Origin: Planctomycetales bacterium
Lineage (GTDB): Bacteria; Planctomycetota; Planctomycetia; Isosphaerales; Isosphaeraceae
Length of the DNA stretch: 64,000 nucleotides
Direction: 5' to 3'
NCBI GenBank assembly: GCA_027449865.1
Contig: DAIDKV010000164.1
Coordinates: 53,540 to 117,539 of the forward strand
In this document: positions 62,479 to 64,000 of the stretch, piece after piece
How positions within the stretch are numbered: position 1 is the first letter of the stretch
Layout of the letters: each line of letters begins with the position of its first letter
The notes under the pieces: model-generated
What the model was told of the DNA's origin: nothing
The model's database searches: none
The model's input: the letters and a program-made list of their open reading frames with translations, nothing else
Program-made: the position numbers and the translations under genes

Positions 62479-62637
62479 GATCTGGACGACGGCACCAGGC
62501 TTCTGATTATCCTGACGCCTCCTGAAGGGGACATCGACGGCCTTCCCGAGCCGGCCGATTGGGAAGTGTTGACCCCGACGAACATCCTTCGGGTCGGCCC
62601 AGGGCCGAGATATTTCGTCGAGGACATCGGACCGTAA
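62477..62637 (+). pseudogene. C-terminal remnant of an unidentified protein
   Basis: The frame reads SDLDDGTRLLIILTPPEGD, then IDGLPEPADWEVLTPTNIL and RVGPGPRYFVEDIGP before a TAA at 62635-62637. The composition is protein-like, but no ATG, GTG or TTG precedes the conserved-looking part, and the right arm of the inverted repeat abuts its start. A further short coding-like stretch (62690-62790, RKPEELIVRVLTGLREAER) continues in another frame. Not assigned. Confidence 0.35.
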
Positions 62638-62943
62638 CGTTCGTGAGCCCGTCCCCGTGTCCCGTCCGAGCGGACTGCCCTCTCCCGGAAGCCCGAAGAG
62701 CTGATCGTGCGCGTGCTGACGGGGCTGCGAGAGGCGGAGCGGATGACGCCCGACCTCGTGATGCGTGCCCGTACATGCGTGACCCGTCCTGTTTCCCCCA
62801 TGGAGCCCGCCCAGGCCGATCGACGCCTCAACTTTCCAGCGACGATCGCGATTTGGGCCGGGAGATCCGATGGATATTTTTCGAGAGGAGCATTGTCCTA
62901 TCTCGTTTTAGACGACGAAATCCTCCTCGATCGCGCTAGATTT

Positions 62944-62964
62944 TAGTATCATTGACTGATACTA
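62944..62964. promoter_or_regulatory. Operator palindrome upstream of hicAB
   Basis: TAGTATCA (62944-62951) and TGATACTA (62957-62964) are perfect inverted copies with a TTGAC spacer. The spacer with the first T of the right arm can serve as a -35-like TTGACT. The site lies 57 bp before the HicA start in a sharply AT-rich patch. HicB antitoxins repress their own promoter through such palindromes. Confidence 0.6.
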
Positions 62965-63020
62965 TTGCAGAGGATGCTAAGACCGTACAGGCAGCGGTCA
63001 TCGGCGAGAAAGAGAACGCG

Positions 63021-63296
63021 ATGACCAAAAAACATCAGAGGATTCTGGAAGCAATCTTCGCGGAACCTGTCCGTGCCAACATCGACTGGCATGATGTCGA
63101 GTCGCTTCTGAGGGCGCTTGGGGCCGAGATGAAAGAGGGCCGGGGATCGCGGGTCCGAGTCGCGTTGAACGATGTCCGCGCCGTTTTCCAGGAGCCCCAT
63201 CCCGAGAAGGAAATCGGCAAGGGGATGGTCCGTTCCGTGCGAGAGTTCCTCGGGGCGGCCGGGATCGGCCCTCCCTCCAAAGAATCCGACGAATAG
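63021..63296 (+). CDS. hicA: HicA-family toxin
   Basis: A 91-residue protein matching the HicA mRNA-interferase family: KHQRILEAIFAEPVRANIDW, followed by HDVESLLRALGAEMKEGRGSRVRV and VFQEPHPEKEIGKGMV. HicA toxins degrade mRNA and tmRNA; the catalytic His near the GS motif is replaced here by Arg (RGSRVRV), as in the related subgroup that keeps His in the PHP motif. An antitoxin gene follows after 10 bp. ATG 63021 is preferred; an earlier in-frame start (62952) lies inside the operator. Confidence 0.85.
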   Translation: MTKKHQRILEAIFAEPVRANIDWHDVESLLRALGAEMKEGRGSRVRVALNDVRAVFQEPHPEKEIGKGMVRSVREFLGAAGIGPPSKESDE

Positions 63297-63306
63297 CGGA
63301 GGGATC

Positions 63307-63699
63307 ATGCTCAAGTACATGGGGTATACCGGGTCGGTCGAGTTGGATGAGGAAGCGGGCGTCCTCTTCGGCCGGGTGATCGACCTCCGCGATGTCATCA
63401 CGTTCCAGGGAGATTCCGTCAACGAGGTCGTACGGGCGTTTCACGATTCGGTCGATGATTACCTCGAATTCTGTGCCGAGCGGGGCGAGAGCCCGGAGAA
63501 GCCGTACTCCGGCCAGTTCGTCCTGCGGGTCGACCCTCGCCTGCACGGCGCGATGGCACGTGAGGCCGAGGCGAGGGGCACAAGCCTGAACGCCCTGATT
63601 GAGAAAGCTCTGGAGGAGAAATTCTTCCTCCAGCCGACGATTCGAGGCCGATCGGTCATCCGCGGCGCCGGGGCCAAGCGCTCCCGACGGTCAGGGTGA
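63307..63699 (+). CDS. hicB: HicB-family antitoxin
   Basis: A 130-residue antitoxin. The N-terminal part has the partial RNase H fold typical of HicB (YTGSVELDEEAGVLFGRVID, VVRAFHDSVDDYLEFCAE). The C-terminal part is a ribbon-helix-helix DNA-binding domain (FVLRVDPRLHGAMAREAEA then GTSLNALIEKALEEKF). It should neutralise HicA and repress the operon at the palindrome upstream. Ten basepairs separate it from hicA. The last 20 residues are basic. Confidence 0.9.
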   Translation: MLKYMGYTGSVELDEEAGVLFGRVIDLRDVITFQGDSVNEVVRAFHDSVDDYLEFCAERGESPEKPYSGQFVLRVDPRLHGAMAREAEARGTSLNALIEKALEEKFFLQPTIRGRSVIRGAGAKRSRRSG

Positions 63700-63815
63700 G
63701 CTCGGCGCAGCGGGTGCCCGGTAGGCATCAAATTCGTTGGCGGGACAGGGGTTAAGTTTGGTGAATAATCCCGAGCCCAGAGCATCTCCCACTGGCCTTT
63801 CTCGCCGCGGTAGAG

Positions 63816-63854
63816 GGGACGGACATAATTATCAGAATAAATTATCTCCGTCCC
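63816..63854. terminator. Hairpin between hicB and the transposase
   Basis: Arms 63816-63830 and 63840-63854 match in 14 of 15 positions around a 9-base loop. The inner part is AT-rich. It lies between two convergent genes, 18 bp after the transposase stop on the minus strand and 117 bp after hicB, so it could end transcription in either direction. No T-run follows. Confidence 0.4.
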
Positions 63855-63871
63855 GAATGCCACGAAGATAG

Positions 63872-64000
63872 TCAGAAACCCTTCATCGGCAACCTATTGC
63901 GGAGTTCCGATCGGGGCAGGGTCATGCGATAGTACTGCTTCGGCCGCCGCTTCACCACCCGAGGCTCGACCCGGCCCGGCCGCGCCGGGTTGACCACCAA
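63872..64000 (-). CDS. C-terminal end of a transposase (IS4-like), partial
   Basis: Forty-two residues up to a TGA at 63872-63874: VEPRVVKRRPKQYYRMTLPR followed by SELRNRL and a short basic end. The PRVVKRRPK segment is the usual C-terminus of IS4-type transposases common in planctomycete genomes. The gene continues past the right edge of the window, so whether it is complete cannot be judged. Confidence 0.65.
   Translation of the reverse strand: MVVNPARPGRVEPRVVKRRPKQYYRMTLPRSELRNRLPMKGF

Noticed and set aside
63459..63863. 134-residue minus-strand frame opposite hicB
   Set aside because: Mostly antisense to hicB and running through the intergenic hairpin; no family resemblance.
1..64000. 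tRNA genes, including tRNA-Sec
   Set aside because: I read the spacers longer than 80 bp for a GGTTCRA T-loop with matching acceptor ends and found none.

Overview
The window reads as chromosomal DNA from a high-GC planctomycete, most likely of the Isosphaeraceae/Gemmatales type. The taxonomic hints are the small basic protein typical of the Planctomycetes-Verrucomicrobia-Chlamydiae superphylum (47.4 kb), a PEP-CTERM surface protein, a redoxin/cytochrome c/copper-monooxygenase fusion, a TPR protein carrying two RNA-polymerase alpha-CTD modules, a SecD-SecF fusion, and several very large exported proteins without assignable function. Long antisense ORFs occur throughout, as expected at this GC content, and are not annotated. 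I found no tRNA, rRNA or CRISPR array.

Layout. 0-8 kb: pyrimidine genes pyrR-pyrB-pyrC on the minus strand, a NYN-domain nuclease, a degenerate Gfo/Idh/MocA protein coupled to a GT39-type membrane glycosyltransferase, and two small conserved proteins. 8-17 kb (plus strand): ThuA-like protein, PEP-CTERM protein, selenocysteine synthase SelA, an FAH-family hydrolase, and pyruvate carboxylase followed directly by its biotin ligase. 17-23 kb (minus): tgt-yajC-secDF and the TPR/alpha-CTD protein. 23-29 kb (minus): argG, a four-ACT aspartate kinase, an ApgM-family enzyme that is probably the homoserine kinase, and homoserine dehydrogenase, so three of the threonine steps lie together. 29.2-29.8 kb: a decayed, internally deleted tnpB of an IS200/IS605-type element.

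30-36.5 kb: a DUF6065-like protein, a secreted zinc-peptidase-like protein, and a three-gene minus-strand module (coiled-coil protein, about 79-residue WXG100-like helical hairpin, 1325-residue membrane FtsK/EccC-like ATPase) that looks like a divergent type VII (ESX-like) secretion locus. This is the best candidate for a little-described system here. 36.5-41.8 kb: divergent biotin synthesis genes bioB / bioF-bioD-bioA plus a basic-secretory-protein peptidase. 41.9-47.6 kb: SelB, the copper monooxygenase fusion, a ZIP transporter, pterin carbinolamine dehydratase and the PVC small basic protein. 47.8-59.8 kb: very large exported planctomycete proteins, an M28 peptidase, and a Maf nucleotide pyrophosphatase whose reading frame has no AUG/GUG/UUG start.

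59.8-64 kb is an accessory zone: a DinD/BRO-like fragment, a GH32-family protein with an altered active site, a 28-bp inverted repeat, a probable gene remnant, a HicAB toxin-antitoxin pair behind a perfect operator palindrome, and the C-terminus of a transposase at the window edge. SelA and SelB show that the genome probably decodes UGA as selenocysteine, but neither selC, selD nor a recognisable selenoprotein is in the window. Three intergenic spacers carry AT-rich arrays of a degenerate TCTGGAATC word.
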